A stretch of 64,000 bases of DNA from NCBI RefSeq assembly GCF_005222835.1, contig NZ_STGA01000009.1, positions 44,177 to 108,176 of the forward strand, read 5' to 3'. This DNA comes from Rhizobium sp. FKY42. GTDB lineage: Bacteria > Pseudomonadota > Alphaproteobacteria > Rhizobiales > Rhizobiaceae. Below the pieces are notes generated by a model. That model worked only from the letters and a program-made list of their open reading frames with translations, searched no databases and was not told the DNA's origin. The stretch's first letter is position 1. Each line of letters begins with the position of its first letter. The position numbers and the translations under genes are program-made. Below, in pieces: positions 25,368 through 34,700 of this stretch.

Positions 25368-26288
25368 ATGATTTCCAGCCAGCTGACAGGTCGAAGATTA
25401 TGGATTGCGGCGCTCGTCGTGCCGCCCATCGCCTTCATGTGCCTGTTTCTCGTCTATCCGATCCTGTCGGCTTTCGCTTACGCATTCTATGAATGGCATG
25501 GGCTGGCGCGTGGTGATTTCATCTGGTTCGATAATTTCCATCGCGTTTTGTTCGAGTTCCCGTTCTCGGAACGCACCATCAATGCGTTCAAGCACAATAT
25601 CTTCGTCTTCTTCGCCCTGATGGTTCTGCAAAACGGCCTTGGCTTCATTCTCGCGTACTGTCTGTGGCGCGAACTTTGGGGCGCACGTTTTCACCGCATC
25701 GCAGTCTTTTTGCCAGTGGTCCTGTCCACCGTCATCGTCGGCCTGCTGTGGAAACTGTTCTATCATCCGCTCTTCGGTGCGGTGAATGCCACGCTTCGTG
25801 CAGTCGGCCTCGGATCATTGGCACAGCCATGGCTGGGGCAGGATTCGACTGCCCTGACTGCGATTGTCGTTGCCAATGCCTGGCACATGGTCGGTTTCCC
25901 GACGCTGGTTTTCCTGGCAGGCATGCAGCGCATCCCCTCCGAAATTCTCGATGCGGTGCGCATGGAAACCGAAAGCGAATGGGTGAAAATGAGCAAGATC
26001 GTCTGGCCGCTGGTTGCGCCTTCGGCAACGGTCGTTTTCACACTTCTCTTCGTTGGCGCGTTCAACTGGTTCGAATTGCCCTTCATCATGGGTGGTGTCG
26101 ATGGTTCGCCCCATGGTGCAACGGATGTGCTTGGCCTCTACTTCTACCGAACGGCCTTCGGCAGCACGTCGGCTTCAGCGGAAAATTTCGGTCCCGGCAG
26201 CGCGCTGGCTGTGCTGATTTTCCTGTTCATTGCCGTTGTATCGAGCGTCATCACCATCCGGCTGCGCAAGCGGGAGATCCAGCTATGA
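25368..26288 (+). CDS. CUT1 permease, MalF type
   Basis: A 306-residue inner-membrane permease with about six helices and the EAA loop ILDAVRMETESEWVKMSKIV followed by WPLVAPS. I start at the ATG at 25368, with AGGAT upstream; the alternative TTG five codons earlier adds no domain. It is coupled by ATGA overlap to the second permease. It is part of the importer operon 22288-27133. Confidence 0.92.
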   Translation: MISSQLTGRRLWIAALVVPPIAFMCLFLVYPILSAFAYAFYEWHGLARGDFIWFDNFHRVLFEFPFSERTINAFKHNIFVFFALMVLQNGLGFILAYCLWRELWGARFHRIAVFLPVVLSTVIVGLLWKLFYHPLFGAVNATLRAVGLGSLAQPWLGQDSTALTAIVVANAWHMVGFPTLVFLAGMQRIPSEILDAVRMETESEWVKMSKIVWPLVAPSATVVFTLLFVGAFNWFELPFIMGGVDGSPHGATDVLGLYFYRTAFGSTSASAENFGPGSALAVLIFLFIAVVSSVITIRLRKREIQL

Positions 26289-27133
26289 GGAAATCCGTCG
26301 AGAGCAACACATTTCGCACCTTCGGCTGGGATGGCCTCATCCAGATCCTTCTGATCGGCAACAGCATTGTCATGCTGGCGCCAATCGTGATCATGGTGTT
26401 TTCCGCGTTCAAGACCAATGCGCAGATCTTCCAGTCGCCGTTCTCGATCCCCGACTTCACCAATGTGAAAAGCATTTTGCGGGTCTGGAACGAGACAGAT
26501 TTCCTGCTCTACATGGGCAATTCGCTCATCGTCACCGGCGCGTCGATTGCGCTGATCCTCATTCTCGGCACCATGGCGGCCTATGCTATTGCCCGCTATG
26601 AGTTTCGTGGCTCTGGCCTGATCCTGCTATTCTTTCTTGCGGGCCTGACGCTGCCGCTGAAGCTCGCCATCATTCCGCTCTTCATCCAGATGCGGGATTT
26701 CGGCCTGATCGACTCCCGCCTCTCGCTGATCTTCATCTATGTCGCGACTGGCCTGCCGACAACCGTCTTCATCATGACCGGCTTCATCCGCAGCCTGCCT
26801 AATGAGCTGGAAGATGCCGCCCGCATGGATGGAGCGAACGAGGCGCGCATCATGTGGTCCATCATGCTGCCCCTGGTGCGGCCTGCCATGGTGATTGCCG
26901 CGATCCAGAACGTCGTGCCCATCTGGAACGACTTCTTCTTCCCGCTGATCTTCATTCAGAACAACAATCTGAAAACCCTGCCGCAGGGCCTGACAACCTT
27001 CATGGGCGAATTCGGCACAGATTGGGGCGTGCTATTCTCCGGCCTCACGCTCTCGGCGCTGCCGATCATCATTCTCTACATCGCATTGTCGCGGCAGTTC
27101 ATCAATGGCATGACGGCAGGCGCGATCAAGTAG
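26285..27133 (+). CDS. CUT1 permease, MalG type
   Basis: A 282-residue permease with six predicted helices. The EAA loop LEDAARMDGANEARIMWSIM precedes LPLVRPAM, as in MalG-type subunits. The start ATG at 26285 overlaps the preceding stop. It ends 10 bases before the convergent stop of rpiR, with no room for a long terminator between. It is the last gene of the HAD-ATPase-SBP-permease operon. Confidence 0.93.
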   Translation: MRKSVESNTFRTFGWDGLIQILLIGNSIVMLAPIVIMVFSAFKTNAQIFQSPFSIPDFTNVKSILRVWNETDFLLYMGNSLIVTGASIALILILGTMAAYAIARYEFRGSGLILLFFLAGLTLPLKLAIIPLFIQMRDFGLIDSRLSLIFIYVATGLPTTVFIMTGFIRSLPNELEDAARMDGANEARIMWSIMLPLVRPAMVIAAIQNVVPIWNDFFFPLIFIQNNNLKTLPQGLTTFMGEFGTDWGVLFSGLTLSALPIIILYIALSRQFINGMTAGAIK

Positions 27134-27143
27134 CGCCTCGTTC

Positions 27144-27992
27144 TCACGATTTGAGAATGGAAACCGCCGCTTCGCTGGCGTGGATGGCATCATTCGCGCC
27201 GGGAAGCTTGGCAATCAAAAGCAGGAATACGAGATCGCAGATCGCAAGCTGCGCATCGCGCGAGGTAATGGCAGAGGAGCGAACCCGCTCCTCATCGGCC
27301 ACCGTATGCAGCGAGATATCGGCCAGTTGCGCCAGCTTGTTCCCGTGCAGGCCTGTTAAGGTGATTACCTTGGTACCACAGGTGCGCGCCAGTTCTGCCA
27401 ACCGGATCGTCTCATTGTTGCCCCCTGATTGCGAAATGGCGAATAGCACATCGCTCTCGCCCAGCGAGGCGGCATTCGCCATCTGCACATGCGGGTCGCG
27501 ATCCATCAGCACCATCAGACCAAGCTTCAGCAGCTTATAGGAAAAGTCCCGCGCCACCAGCGATGAGGCACCAATACCGGCCAGATGAATTCGGCGCGCC
27601 TTTGCCAATGCGGCCACGGCCTCAGTCACGGCCTCTTCGGCATTTACCTGCATGGTCTGCTGCATGGCAGATACTTTGCTCGCCACCAGCTTCTGCTGGA
27701 TGGTGACGAAGTTATCGCCTGCATCGATCGTGCCGTGGATCATGCCGGAAGGCAAGCGCCATTCCTGTGCCTTGGCCTTGGTTACGGCCAGCTTTAGCTG
27801 CTGATAGCCGTCATAGCCGATCTTCTGGGAAAATTTGACCACGCTCGATTGGCTGCGCCCGGTGGCAGCCGCCAGTTCCGCCGAGGAAAGCTGCACCATG
27901 CGGTCGGGATCATCAATGATGAACTGGCCGATCTGGCGCTCGGCATCCGTCATGGAAACCAGCTTTGCCTGGATAACCTTCAGAACGGACAT
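27144..27992 (-). CDS. RpiR/MurR family transcriptional regulator
   Basis: A 282-residue regulator. The N-terminal RpiR helix-turn-helix includes SSAELAAATGRSQSSVVKFS, and a C-terminal SIS sugar-phosphate domain (about residues 115-250) has RIHLAGIGASSLVARDFSYK. MurR of E. coli, of the same family, senses MurNAc-6-phosphate; the adjacent murQ suggests the same signal here. The ATG at 27992 is preceded by GGGAGGGG; the longer reading to 28070 would cover the operator. It is divergent from murA with an operator 12 bases before its start, indicating autoregulation. Confidence 0.9.
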   Translation of the reverse strand: MSVLKVIQAKLVSMTDAERQIGQFIIDDPDRMVQLSSAELAAATGRSQSSVVKFSQKIGYDGYQQLKLAVTKAKAQEWRLPSGMIHGTIDAGDNFVTIQQKLVASKVSAMQQTMQVNAEEAVTEAVAALAKARRIHLAGIGASSLVARDFSYKLLKLGLMVLMDRDPHVQMANAASLGESDVLFAISQSGGNNETIRLAELARTCGTKVITLTGLHGNKLAQLADISLHTVADEERVRSSAITSRDAQLAICDLVFLLLIAKLPGANDAIHASEAAVSILKS

Positions 27993-28004
27993 GACCCCTC
28001 CCAT

Positions 28005-28019
28005 GGAATAAGCTATTCG
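28005..28019. promoter_or_regulatory. RpiR-type operator (site 2, one mismatch)
   Basis: GGAATAAGCTATTCG matches GGAAT-N5-ATTCC except the last base. It lies 12 bases before the rpiR start and 95 bases before murA. A further half-site GGAAT is at 28037-28041. The position suits control of both divergent genes. Confidence 0.6.
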
Positions 28020-28114
28020 AAATTTAAAAATTATCTGGAATATTATAGCGCCTATCCTATGATTGGTCATCCCCCGAATCCTGCAAAGCGCAGTGCTGAC
28101 CCGGAAGGCCTCCC

Positions 28115-29371
28115 ATGGATGAACTGCACATTATTGGCGGCAACAGGCTGGATGGTGCCGTGCCGATTTCCGGAGCCAAGAACGCGGCTCTTCCGCAAAT
28201 CGCCGCCGCGCTCCTCTCTCCCCATCCGCTGGAGCTGACAAACCTGCCGAAGGTTTCGGACGTGGAGAACATGCTGCGGATCATCTCGCTCTATGGGGCA
28301 TCGGTTGAACATGATGTCTTGGGCACGACAATAAACGCAGCCAATGTAGCGCCTGGAGAGGTCGATTATGAAACGGTGCGCAAGATGCGCGCCTCCATCC
28401 TGGTGCTCGCCCCTCTGCTTGCCCGCTTCGGTTCCGCGCGCGTTTCCTTGCCCGGCGGCTGCGCGATTGGCGCGCGCCCGGTCGATATGCATCTGAAGGT
28501 TCTGACGGCGCTTGGTGCCACGGTGTCCGTCGAGGGCGGCTACATCGTCGCCTCAACGAATGGCGGCCTGAAAGGTGCACGCATCGTTTTGTCTGGGCCA
28601 TCGGTCGGTGCCACGGAAACTGCACTGATGGCGGCCTGCTGCGCCCAAGGCGAGACGGAAATCCTGAACGCCGCTCGGGAGCCGGAAGTGGTGGATCTCG
28701 CTTCCTGCCTTATTGCCATGGGTGCGCAGATCGAAGGAGCAGGCACGCATCGCTTGTTGGTGAAGGGAGAGACGCACTGGCAGGCCGCAAGCCATCACGC
28801 CATTCCCGACCGCGTGGAAGCCGGAACCTATGCCTGTGCCGCCATGATTACCGGCGGACGCATAGAACTTGTCAATGCGCGCATGGAGCATATGGCCTCC
28901 GTGCTGCAAGTTCTGGAAAACATGGGGGCAACCGTGTGGCCCGGTGATCGTGGCGTGGTGGTCAGCGGCAGCGACCGGATCAGGCACGCGGATGTCACGA
29001 CGGAACCCTATCCGGGCTTTCCGACAGACCTTCAGGCGCAGGTCATGGCCATGGCCTGCCTTGCGGATGGGGCGAGCGTCATCCGCGAAACGATTTTCGA
29101 AAACCGCTTCATGCATGTGCCGGAACTCAGTCGTCTGGGAGCCGATATTGCCCTGAATGGTGCTGTAGCGTTGGTGCGCGGCAAACGATTTCTCAAAGGT
29201 GCACCGGTGATGGCGACGGATTTGCGAGCCTCTGTCTGCCTTGTGCTGGCAGCCCTTGCAGCCGAGGGGGAAACCATCATCAAGCGCGTCTACCACCTTG
29301 ATCGCGGCTACGAGCAGCTGGACCGCAAACTTTCGCAATGCGGCGCAAACATCCGGCGGATTTCCCGATGA
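28115..29371 (+). CDS. murA: UDP-N-acetylglucosamine 1-carboxyvinyltransferase, murA-type, in a catabolic cluster
   Basis: A full-length 418-residue enolpyruvyl transferase. The active-site residues of MurA are all present: K22 in SGAKNAAL, C116 in [12 protein letters not shown] (catalytic Cys), R121, D305 in [10 protein letters not shown] and R397 in HLDRGYE. It should transfer enolpyruvate from PEP to UDP-GlcNAc, the first committed step of peptidoglycan synthesis. Its place next to murQ, anmK and a MurR-like regulator is unusual for the housekeeping copy, so a second, regulated MurA is likely. It overlaps the kinase gene by 4 bases. Confidence 0.93.
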   Translation: MDELHIIGGNRLDGAVPISGAKNAALPQIAAALLSPHPLELTNLPKVSDVENMLRIISLYGASVEHDVLGTTINAANVAPGEVDYETVRKMRASILVLAPLLARFGSARVSLPGGCAIGARPVDMHLKVLTALGATVSVEGGYIVASTNGGLKGARIVLSGPSVGATETALMAACCAQGETEILNAAREPEVVDLASCLIAMGAQIEGAGTHRLLVKGETHWQAASHHAIPDRVEAGTYACAAMITGGRIELVNARMEHMASVLQVLENMGATVWPGDRGVVVSGSDRIRHADVTTEPYPGFPTDLQAQVMAMACLADGASVIRETIFENRFMHVPELSRLGADIALNGAVALVRGKRFLKGAPVMATDLRASVCLVLAALAAEGETIIKRVYHLDRGYEQLDRKLSQCGANIRRISR

Positions 29372-30252
29372 GCAAGGCCAGCAGCCAGACGAAACTGTTC
29401 CTAGGCGTGGATGGCGGCGGCACCGGCTGCCGCGCCCGGCTTGTCGATGAGGCGGGGAATATTCTGGGCCAGGGTCTTTCCGGGCCGGCGACGACCCGCC
29501 TCGGCGTGGGCAATGCCTGGGCCTCCGTCATGCGCGCCTGGACGGGTGCTGCAGAAGAAGCGGGCCTCAACCCGGAAAGCGCGAACAACGTGACGGCCGG
29601 AATTGGTATCGCGGGCCTGACCCGTGCCGGATCACGCGAGGAGCTGGAAGCCCTGCCCCATCCCTTCGGCGGAATATGCTTCACCTCGGATGGAGCAGCG
29701 GCTTGTCTCGGTGCCCATTCGGGTCATGATGGCGGCATTGTCATTGCGGGAACCGGCTCCATCGGTCTTGCCATAGTCGGCGGGCAGGAGCTGCGCGCAG
29801 GCGGCTATGGTTTTCCCATTTCTGACGAGGGCAGTGGCGCAGATCTTGGCTTGAAAGCCATCCAACTCTCTCTGCGGGCATTCGATGGACGCCGGGAAAA
29901 GACGGCGCTTCTCAACGAGGTGCTCAACCGCTTCGACCACACGCCTGCGAAAATCGTCGGGTGGATGGATAAGGCAACGGCGACGGACTACGCGACCTTC
30001 GCGCCGCTGGTTCTGCGCCATGCGGATCAGGGCGATGCAGCCGGACGACAGATCGTCCAGTCGGGTGCCGAACAGATCGATGCGTTGGTGCGGCGCCTGC
30101 TGGATTATGGTGCGCCGCTGGTTACCCTTCTCGGTGGTCTTTCCGGTCCGCTGGAGCCTTGGCTCTCACCAGATGTGCGCCGCCGCCTCAAGCCAGCCGA
30201 CGGCGACGCAGTGGCGGGTTCCATCATTCTTGCGCGCAGATACGAGCGCTGA
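29368..30252 (+). CDS. BadF/NagK-type amino-sugar kinase
   Basis: A 294-residue ASKHA-fold kinase of the BadF/BadG/BcrA group. The phosphate-1 motif GVDGGGTGCRARLVDEAG is at the N-terminus, with GTGSIGLA and GGYGFPISDEGSGADLG following. Family members phosphorylate GlcNAc (NagK) or both MurNAc and GlcNAc (MurK of clostridia). The ATG at 29368 overlaps the murA stop (ATGA). In this cluster it could phosphorylate free MurNAc, making the MurQ substrate, or GlcNAc set free from disaccharides. The choice cannot be made from sequence alone. Confidence 0.86.
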   Translation: MSKASSQTKLFLGVDGGGTGCRARLVDEAGNILGQGLSGPATTRLGVGNAWASVMRAWTGAAEEAGLNPESANNVTAGIGIAGLTRAGSREELEALPHPFGGICFTSDGAAACLGAHSGHDGGIVIAGTGSIGLAIVGGQELRAGGYGFPISDEGSGADLGLKAIQLSLRAFDGRREKTALLNEVLNRFDHTPAKIVGWMDKATATDYATFAPLVLRHADQGDAAGRQIVQSGAEQIDALVRRLLDYGAPLVTLLGGLSGPLEPWLSPDVRRRLKPADGDAVAGSIILARRYER

Positions 30253-30290
30253 ACGCACAGAAGGGTTCCAAATCTTTCCGCCTGACGAAA

Positions 30291-30305
30291 GGAATATTAT
30301 ATTCC
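30291..30305. promoter_or_regulatory. RpiR-type operator before murQ (site 3, perfect)
   Basis: GGAATATTATATTCC is a perfect 15-base palindrome around a central T and fits GGAAT-N5-ATTCC exactly. A further GGAAT half-site lies at 30323-30327. It is located 63 bases before the murQ start, just upstream of a putative promoter. Confidence 0.75.
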
Positions 30306-30313
30306 TAATTTAA

Positions 30314-30342
30314 TTGACAATTGGAATATTCAATCGTAGTCT
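30314..30342 (+). promoter_or_regulatory. Candidate murQ promoter
   Basis: TTGACA (30314-30319) with TAGTCT (30337-30342) at 17-base spacing. The -35 is perfect and the -10 weak. The RpiR operator overlaps the upstream edge and a half-site lies within the spacer, so the promoter would be blocked when the regulator is bound. Confidence 0.5.
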
Positions 30343-30367
30343 CTTAAGAAATCAAGAGCGAGGATCC

Positions 30368-31291
30368 ATGTCGCACCAGCACCTGATGGCCGAACTTGAG
30401 CAGCTGGTTTCCGAAGCTCGCAATCCCAACTCCATGTCGATCGATCTGCTTCCGACGCAAGACATTCTGGCGATCATGAACCGGGAGGATGAACTGGTTC
30501 CGGCAGCCGTCGCCCGTGTTGTCCCTGAAATTGCAAAGGCCGTGGACGAGATCGTCCGGGCGTTTCGCGAAGGCGGCCGCCTGATTTACATTGGTGCGGG
30601 AACGAGTGCGCGGCTCGGCGTTCTCGATGCATCCGAATGCCCGCCGACATTCTCCGTGCCGGAAGGCATGGTGGTTGGTCTGATTGCCGGTGGCCCCAAG
30701 GCCATTCTGCATGCCGTGGAGGGTGCGGAAGACAATGTGGAGGAAGGCAAGCGCAATCTACAAGAGATCAATCTGTCTGCGAAGGATGTCGTCGTCGGCA
30801 TCGCGGTCAGCGGCAGAACGCCCTATGTCGTCGGTGCGCTGACTTACGCGCAATCCATCGGTGCCAAAACCATATCGCTGACCTGCAATCCGCATTCCAC
30901 ACTGGTCGAGATGGCCGACATCGCCATTGCGCCGGTCGTCGGGCCGGAAGTGGTGACCGGCTCGACGCGTCTGAAATCCGGCACCGCGCAAAAGCTGGTC
31001 TTGAACATGCTGACAACGGCCAGCATGATCCGCATTGGCAAGACCTATGAAAACCTGATGGTCGACCTTACCATCAGCAACCAGAAGCTCGAGGCGCGGG
31101 CCATCCGCATCATTGCAGAGGCAACGGGGTGTTCTGCGGATATCGCAGAGAGCCACCTGAAGAAGAGCGGCAATAACGTCAAACGCGCTATCCTGATGAT
31201 CCTCACCGGCATGGAAGCGCAGGATGCAGATGTCGCGCTTGCCCGCCACGACGGTTTTCTGCGCAAGGCAATTGCAGAGGCGCAGGCCTGA
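30368..31291 (+). CDS. murQ: N-acetylmuramic acid 6-phosphate etherase
   Basis: A 307-residue SIS-domain enzyme that removes D-lactate from MurNAc-6-phosphate to give GlcNAc-6-phosphate in the cytoplasm. Diagnostic stretches are [20 protein letters not shown] with the catalytic Glu, and HAVEGAEDN with the second Glu, as in E. coli MurQ. The C-terminal UBA-like helices ([20 protein letters not shown]) are typical. The ATG at 30368 has GAGGA upstream. It is the first gene of the unit running through the Opp-type importer to anmK, behind an RpiR operator. Confidence 0.96.
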   Translation: MSHQHLMAELEQLVSEARNPNSMSIDLLPTQDILAIMNREDELVPAAVARVVPEIAKAVDEIVRAFREGGRLIYIGAGTSARLGVLDASECPPTFSVPEGMVVGLIAGGPKAILHAVEGAEDNVEEGKRNLQEINLSAKDVVVGIAVSGRTPYVVGALTYAQSIGAKTISLTCNPHSTLVEMADIAIAPVVGPEVVTGSTRLKSGTAQKLVLNMLTTASMIRIGKTYENLMVDLTISNQKLEARAIRIIAEATGCSADIAESHLKKSGNNVKRAILMILTGMEAQDADVALARHDGFLRKAIAEAQA

Positions 31292-31358
31292 ACGAATTTT
31301 TTGCTGAGTGCCCGGCCTTCAGAAGCTTCGGGACCAGCTCACCAGAGGGAGAATGAGC

Positions 31359-32876
31359 ATGACACTGAAAATCGCCAGTAAATGGTTGGCCTGTGCTGCC
31401 GTCGTCGGTGGACTCATGGGTGCCACCGCAACCCCAAGCCTTGCCGCGACGCTGAAAATGGCCTGGGCACAGGATGCCACGGGCCTCGACCCGCACAAGC
31501 AGACCGCCTTCTCCTCCATACGTCTGCTGGAACTGATTTATGAGCCCTTGGTCCGTCTCGACGGCGACCTGAAGATCGTTCCGGCGCTGGCGAAGGAATG
31601 GACCTTTTCCCCCGATGCCAAGACGCTGACCTTCAAGCTGGACCCTGCGGCAAAGTTTCATAACGGCGCAGCTGTGACATCCGCCGATGTGAAAGCCTCC
31701 TTCACCCGCATTCTCGATCAGGCCACCGGTGCTGCCGCGCGCGCGAACTATGTGTCCATCGCCAGCATCGACACGCCTGATGACAAAACTGTCGTATTCA
31801 ACCTCTCGCAGCCGGATGTGCCATTGCTGACGGCCATGGGCAGCATCAATGCAGCCATCGTTCCGGCGTCTGAAATCACCGGCGGCAAGATTGGCACGGC
31901 AGCTATCGGCACCGGCCCCTTCAAACTGGAAAAGTGGGAACCGAACCAGAAGGAAGTGCTGAAGGCCCATGCCGAATGGGCTGGCGGCAAGGTGGGTGTC
32001 GATGGCATCGACATCAGCGTTCTGCCGGATGAAAACGCCATTCTGGCCGCCCTTCGCGCCAAGCAGGTGGATTTCGCCCTGCTGAACGATCCACTGGTCG
32101 CAACGCTGGTTCCCAAGGTTGCTGGTCTGACGCTTAACCGGAAGCCAGTTCTATCCTACCACGTTCTGCAATTGAACCCTTCGCGCAAGCCGATGACGGA
32201 GCTTGCCGTTCGTCAGGCCATCTCCTGCGCCATTGATCGTCAGGATGTTCTCGATACGGCGCTACTGGGAGAAGGCCAGATCACCGGTCCCTTGACCATG
32301 CCGCTTTATCGCTCGGATCCGAATTCCCTGTTCTGCTACAAGAAGGATCTGGAGAAGGCGAAGAAGCTGATGGCCGATGCCGGTTTCAAGGACGGTTTCT
32401 CGGCAACCGTGATTGCCGCCACCGGCGAGCCACCAACAGCTGCCTCCGAAGCACAGGTCATCCAGTCTCAGCTGAAGGAAATCGGCATCAAGCTCGATAT
32501 CAAGCTGATGGAATTAAACGTCTATGTCGATACCTGGCTGAAGGGTGATTTCGACATGGCTGTGGCGCTGAACGGCGGTCGTGCCGATCCATACACCATG
32601 TACAACCGCTACTGGACCAAGGCTGGCAACCTGCAAAAGGTTTCAAACTATGCCGACGATACGCTTGATGATCTGATGCAGAAGGGTCGTGTCGAGACCG
32701 ATGTCGCCAAGCGCAAGGAAATCTTTGCCGCCTTCGACAAGCATCTTGCTGAAAAATCGCCGTGGATCTGGCTCTACACTGGTTATTCCTACACGGCACA
32801 GCAGCAGAACGTACAGAACTTCGTCGCAACTCCGGATGGCTCGCTCTTCGGGCTTTCCAAGGTCTCCCTAAAATAA
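31359..32876 (+). CDS. Opp/Dpp-type substrate-binding protein
   Basis: A 505-residue family-5 solute-binding protein with a signal peptide (MTLKIASKWLACAAVVGGLM to the LAA site). The mature start is TLKMAWAQDATGLDPHKQTA, a typical peptide or oligosaccharide binder motif. I use the second ATG at 31359, since GAGGGA lies 8 bases upstream; the ATG at 31353 is too close. Directly downstream of murQ and upstream of a beta-lactamase-like hydrolase and anmK, it probably binds muropeptides or anhydro-muropeptides (inference). Related binders carry murein peptides in other bacteria. Confidence 0.9.
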   Translation: MTLKIASKWLACAAVVGGLMGATATPSLAATLKMAWAQDATGLDPHKQTAFSSIRLLELIYEPLVRLDGDLKIVPALAKEWTFSPDAKTLTFKLDPAAKFHNGAAVTSADVKASFTRILDQATGAAARANYVSIASIDTPDDKTVVFNLSQPDVPLLTAMGSINAAIVPASEITGGKIGTAAIGTGPFKLEKWEPNQKEVLKAHAEWAGGKVGVDGIDISVLPDENAILAALRAKQVDFALLNDPLVATLVPKVAGLTLNRKPVLSYHVLQLNPSRKPMTELAVRQAISCAIDRQDVLDTALLGEGQITGPLTMPLYRSDPNSLFCYKKDLEKAKKLMADAGFKDGFSATVIAATGEPPTAASEAQVIQSQLKEIGIKLDIKLMELNVYVDTWLKGDFDMAVALNGGRADPYTMYNRYWTKAGNLQKVSNYADDTLDDLMQKGRVETDVAKRKEIFAAFDKHLAEKSPWIWLYTGYSYTAQQQNVQNFVATPDGSLFGLSKVSLK

Positions 32877-32898
32877 AGCGTTCGAGGCGGATGACACG

Positions 32899-33861
32899 AT
32901 GAACTACCTGCTTCGACGTCTCGTCACATTCCCTCTTGTGATGCTGGGCGTCTCCATTCTGGTTTTCGTGGCCATCCGCCTCGTGCCCGGCGATTCCATC
33001 ACGGCCATGCTTGGCACGGAAGCTGGCCTGCTGACGCCTGATCAGCGTCAGGCGCTTGCCGCCTATTTTGGCCTTGATCAAGGATGGCTCGTTCAATATG
33101 GCAAGTGGCTGTCCGGGGTCGTCTCCGGTGATCTCGGCCTGTCGGTCACCTATGGAAAACCGGTGCTGGATGTGATCCTGCAACGCTTCCCGCTGACGCT
33201 GGAGCTCGCTTTCCTGTCCATGGTAATTGCGCTTTGCTGCGGAGTGCCGCTCGGCGTATTTGCCGCTACGCGCAACGGGCGCGGCTCCGATCTCGGCGTG
33301 CGCATTTTTGCGATGATCGGCCAATCAACGCCCAGTTTCGTTATCGGTCTTGGCATCATCTACGTGCTTTCGGCGGGCTTCGGTATCCTGCCGTCCATGG
33401 GCGAATACATTCCGTTTGCTCAGGATCCGCTTGGCAATCTCAGCCAGTTGATCCTGCCCGCACTCACACTTGGCCTGTCCTTCACCGCCTCTGTCACCCG
33501 CATTTCCCGCTCGGCCATGCTGGATGTGCTGAGCGACGACTATGTGAGAACGGCGCGCAGCAAGGGTGTGCCGAAGCGCAAGGTGATCTGGCGGCACGCC
33601 CTGCCCAATGCGCTGATCCCCGTCGTCACGCTGAGCGGCGTCGAGTTCGGCTATCTGCTGGGCGGTGCCGTGCTGGTGGAGCAGATTTTCGCGCTTCCCG
33701 GCCTTGGCCGCATGACGCTGGAGGCCATTCTTCAGCGAGATTATGCGCTGGTGCAGGGTGCTGTGCTGTTCGTCGCGCTGAACTTCATGATCGTCAATCT
33801 TCTCGTCGATCTCGCCTATGTCACGCTCGATCCACGCATCCGTCTCGGAGGCCGGTCATGA
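32899..33861 (+). CDS. Opp/Dpp-type permease, DppB family
   Basis: A 320-residue inner-membrane permease. The N-terminus MNYLLRRLVTFPLVMLGVSI is typical of DppB, six helices follow, and the coupling loop is DYVRTARSKGVPKRKVIWRH with ALPNALIPV. It lies 22 bases after the binding protein and overlaps the next permease by 4 bases. Substrate is set by the murein context. Confidence 0.93.
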   Translation: MNYLLRRLVTFPLVMLGVSILVFVAIRLVPGDSITAMLGTEAGLLTPDQRQALAAYFGLDQGWLVQYGKWLSGVVSGDLGLSVTYGKPVLDVILQRFPLTLELAFLSMVIALCCGVPLGVFAATRNGRGSDLGVRIFAMIGQSTPSFVIGLGIIYVLSAGFGILPSMGEYIPFAQDPLGNLSQLILPALTLGLSFTASVTRISRSAMLDVLSDDYVRTARSKGVPKRKVIWRHALPNALIPVVTLSGVEFGYLLGGAVLVEQIFALPGLGRMTLEAILQRDYALVQGAVLFVALNFMIVNLLVDLAYVTLDPRIRLGGRS

Positions 33862-34700
33862 GAAGCTTCCTGAAAAGACTGCTCGGCCATTCTAGCGGGC
33901 GGATCGGCGCGTTCATCGTCTGCCTCTATCTCGCCATCGCCCTTGCAGCATGGGTCGGTATCACCCCTTACGATCCGCTGAAACAGTTCCGTATTGACCG
34001 GCTCCAGGGGCCAAGCGCTGCTCACTGGATGGGAACCGACATGTTCGGCCGTGATGTCATGAGCCGGTTGATGATCGGCATCGGCCAATCCTTTCTGGTT
34101 GCTTTCTCTTCGGTCGGCATCGCAGCCCTTGTTGGCACCCTCCTCGGCCTGACCGCTGCCTGGTTTGGTCGTCTGTGGGATGGCGTGGTAATGAGGCTGA
34201 TGGATGTTCTGCTGGCGTTTCCAGCCATTCTGCTGGCGCTGCTGTTTATTACCGTCGTCGGTCCGGGCACTTTTACCAGCATTCTTGCGATTGCCTTCGT
34301 CTACACGCCGATCTTCACCCGCGTTGTGCGCGGCCCTGCCCTCTCCATCCGGGCGCGGGATTTTGTTGATGCAGCACGCACCTTCGGCAGCTCGACCTCG
34401 TATATCCTGACGCGGCATCTGATGCTGAACCTTGTTGCACCCTTGACGGTGCAGGTGACGCTGGCGCTTGCCTGGTCGCTGCTGACGGAATCGGGCCTCA
34501 GCTTCCTTGGCCTTGGCACGCAGCCGCCGAATTCATCGCTTGGCCTCATGCTGGCCGACAGCATCAACCTCATGGAAATGGCACCCTGGCTGCTGATATT
34601 CCCCGGCCTCACCGTTATGCTCGGCATTCTGGGCTTCAACCTGCTCGGCGATGCGCTGCGCGATCTTCTGGACCCCCGTATGCGCAGGGCCGCGGCATGA
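33858..34700 (+). CDS. Opp/Dpp-type permease, DppC family
   Basis: A 280-residue permease with an N-terminal DppC segment, the family sequence HWMGTDMFGRDVMSRLMIG and coupling loop region DFVDAARTFGSSTSYILTRH. The ATG at 33858 overlaps the preceding stop (ATGA), and the stop overlaps the ATPase start. A much longer open reading frame starting at 33234 in this frame overlaps the DppB gene and is not supported. Confidence 0.92.
   Translation: MRSFLKRLLGHSSGRIGAFIVCLYLAIALAAWVGITPYDPLKQFRIDRLQGPSAAHWMGTDMFGRDVMSRLMIGIGQSFLVAFSSVGIAALVGTLLGLTAAWFGRLWDGVVMRLMDVLLAFPAILLALLFITVVGPGTFTSILAIAFVYTPIFTRVVRGPALSIRARDFVDAARTFGSSTSYILTRHLMLNLVAPLTVQVTLALAWSLLTESGLSFLGLGTQPPNSSLGLMLADSINLMEMAPWLLIFPGLTVMLGILGFNLLGDALRDLLDPRMRRAAA

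Noticed and set aside
33234..33857. Extended DppC-like frame overlapping the DppB gene
   Set aside because: The extension has no permease character, and the ATGA overlap at 33858 gives a normal start.
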